Of a stretch of 6,373 bases of DNA, positions 6,138 through 6,373 are shown piece after piece. The notes under the pieces were generated by a model that did not search any database, had not been told where the DNA came from, and saw only the letters and a program-made list of their open reading frames with translations. Origin of the DNA: Burkholderiales bacterium (GTDB lineage: Bacteria; Pseudomonadota; Gammaproteobacteria; Burkholderiales; Casimicrobiaceae); contig JAICVH010000148.1 in the NCBI GenBank assembly GCA_025935435.1, positions 1 through 6,373 on the forward strand. Direction: 5' to 3'. The position numbers and the translations under genes are program-made. The first letter of the stretch is position 1. Each line of letters opens with the position of its first letter.

Positions 6138-6373
6138 TCAGTATTCAACCGGTATCGGGTCCAGCGAGCGCCACAAGTACCACGTAGCGACGCTGCGATA
6201 CGGTTGCCATCGTTCGCCGAGCACGCGGAGCGCGTCGAGCGTCGGTCGCTCGCCGTCGAAATAGTGCACCGCCACCGCTTTCTGCAAGCCGATGTCGTCA
6301 ACGGGCAGCACGTTGGCGCGAAGCTCATTGAACATCAGGAACATTTCCGCCGTCCAGCGTCCGATGCCCTTGA
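6138..6373 (-). CDS. HhH-GPD DNA-3-methyladenine glycosylase (AlkA-like), 3' part only
   Basis: The C-terminal 77 residues of a gene whose start lies beyond the right edge. The fragment begins in the helix-hairpin-helix: KGIGRWTAE is followed by MFLMF. It continues with VLPVDDIGLQ (fragment residues 21-30), whose second Asp (26) occupies the place of the catalytic aspartate of the HhH-GPD superfamily, as in AlkA and Mag1-type glycosylases. After that comes the typical late segment with RWQPYRSVATWYLWR. Such enzymes excise alkylated purines such as 3-methyladenine from DNA in base-excision repair. The P-V-D-D-I-G-L pattern favours 3-methyladenine glycosylase II over endonuclease III, and no C-terminal Fe-S cysteine cluster is present, which agrees. 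The ATG at 6344 is internal: the conserved HhH reads through it from the edge. It converges with lolD. Confidence 0.87.
   Translation of the reverse strand, partial: KGIGRWTAEMFLMFNELRANVLPVDDIGLQKAVAVHYFDGERPTLDALRVLGERWQPYRSVATWYLWRSLDPIPVEY

Noticed and set aside
5519..6328. 269-codon minus-strand frame across lolD and the convergent gap
   Set aside because: It is antisense to lolD and out of frame with the clear glycosylase fragment at 6138-6373. It shows no recognisable domain.
1..6373. Search for mobile elements, CRISPR arrays, tRNA/rRNA genes, toxin-antitoxin pairs or defence genes
   Set aside because: No long direct or inverted repeats, transposase or integrase motifs, spaced repeat arrays or structural RNA signatures were seen. 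All sizeable coding regions belong to housekeeping families.

Overview
This window is about 6.4 kb of GC-rich DNA (roughly 60-65% G+C by eye). It looks like the chromosome of a betaproteobacterium, probably Burkholderiales or a close relative. The support is the gene content and order: an RpfE-like (COG4255-type) gene followed by recJ, divergent from a lolC-lolD pair with only one LolC/E-type subunit, and an HhH-GPD DNA glycosylase nearby. The taxonomic call is inference from gene content, not from a marker search.

Layout from left to right. Positions 1-145 hold no gene I can support. A short-chain dehydrogenase/reductase of the FabG fold lies on the minus strand (146-886) with a good ribosome binding site. 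A leader of about 290 bp (887-1176) separates it from recJ (1177-2877, minus), the single-strand DNA exonuclease. The RpfE-like gene (2957-3964, minus) sits 79 bp upstream of recJ and probably shares its transcript. A compact divergent region (3965-4050) leads into lolC (4051-5298, plus) and lolD (5291-6016, plus), whose ends overlap by 8 bp. Together these encode the inner-membrane ABC machine that releases lipoproteins to LolA. A 121-bp convergent gap follows. The window ends inside the 3' part of a minus-strand alkylbase DNA glycosylase gene (6138-6373, running off the right edge).

Functionally this is a housekeeping neighbourhood: lipoprotein export (LolC/LolD), DNA repair (RecJ, AlkA-like glycosylase), one oxidoreductase and one conserved protein of unclear biochemical role. 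I see no mobile element, CRISPR array, tRNA, rRNA or obvious horizontally acquired segment, and no convincing undescribed multi-gene system. The points most worth a second look are these: the FabG-like protein has lost FabG's NADP- and ACP-contact residues and is predicted to be NAD-linked; a single LolC/E-type subunit sits beside LolD; the lolC start is a non-ATG codon with a candidate promoter overlapping the divergent gene's start codon; and the RpfE-like protein has strong invariant-looking motifs but no clear biochemical function.
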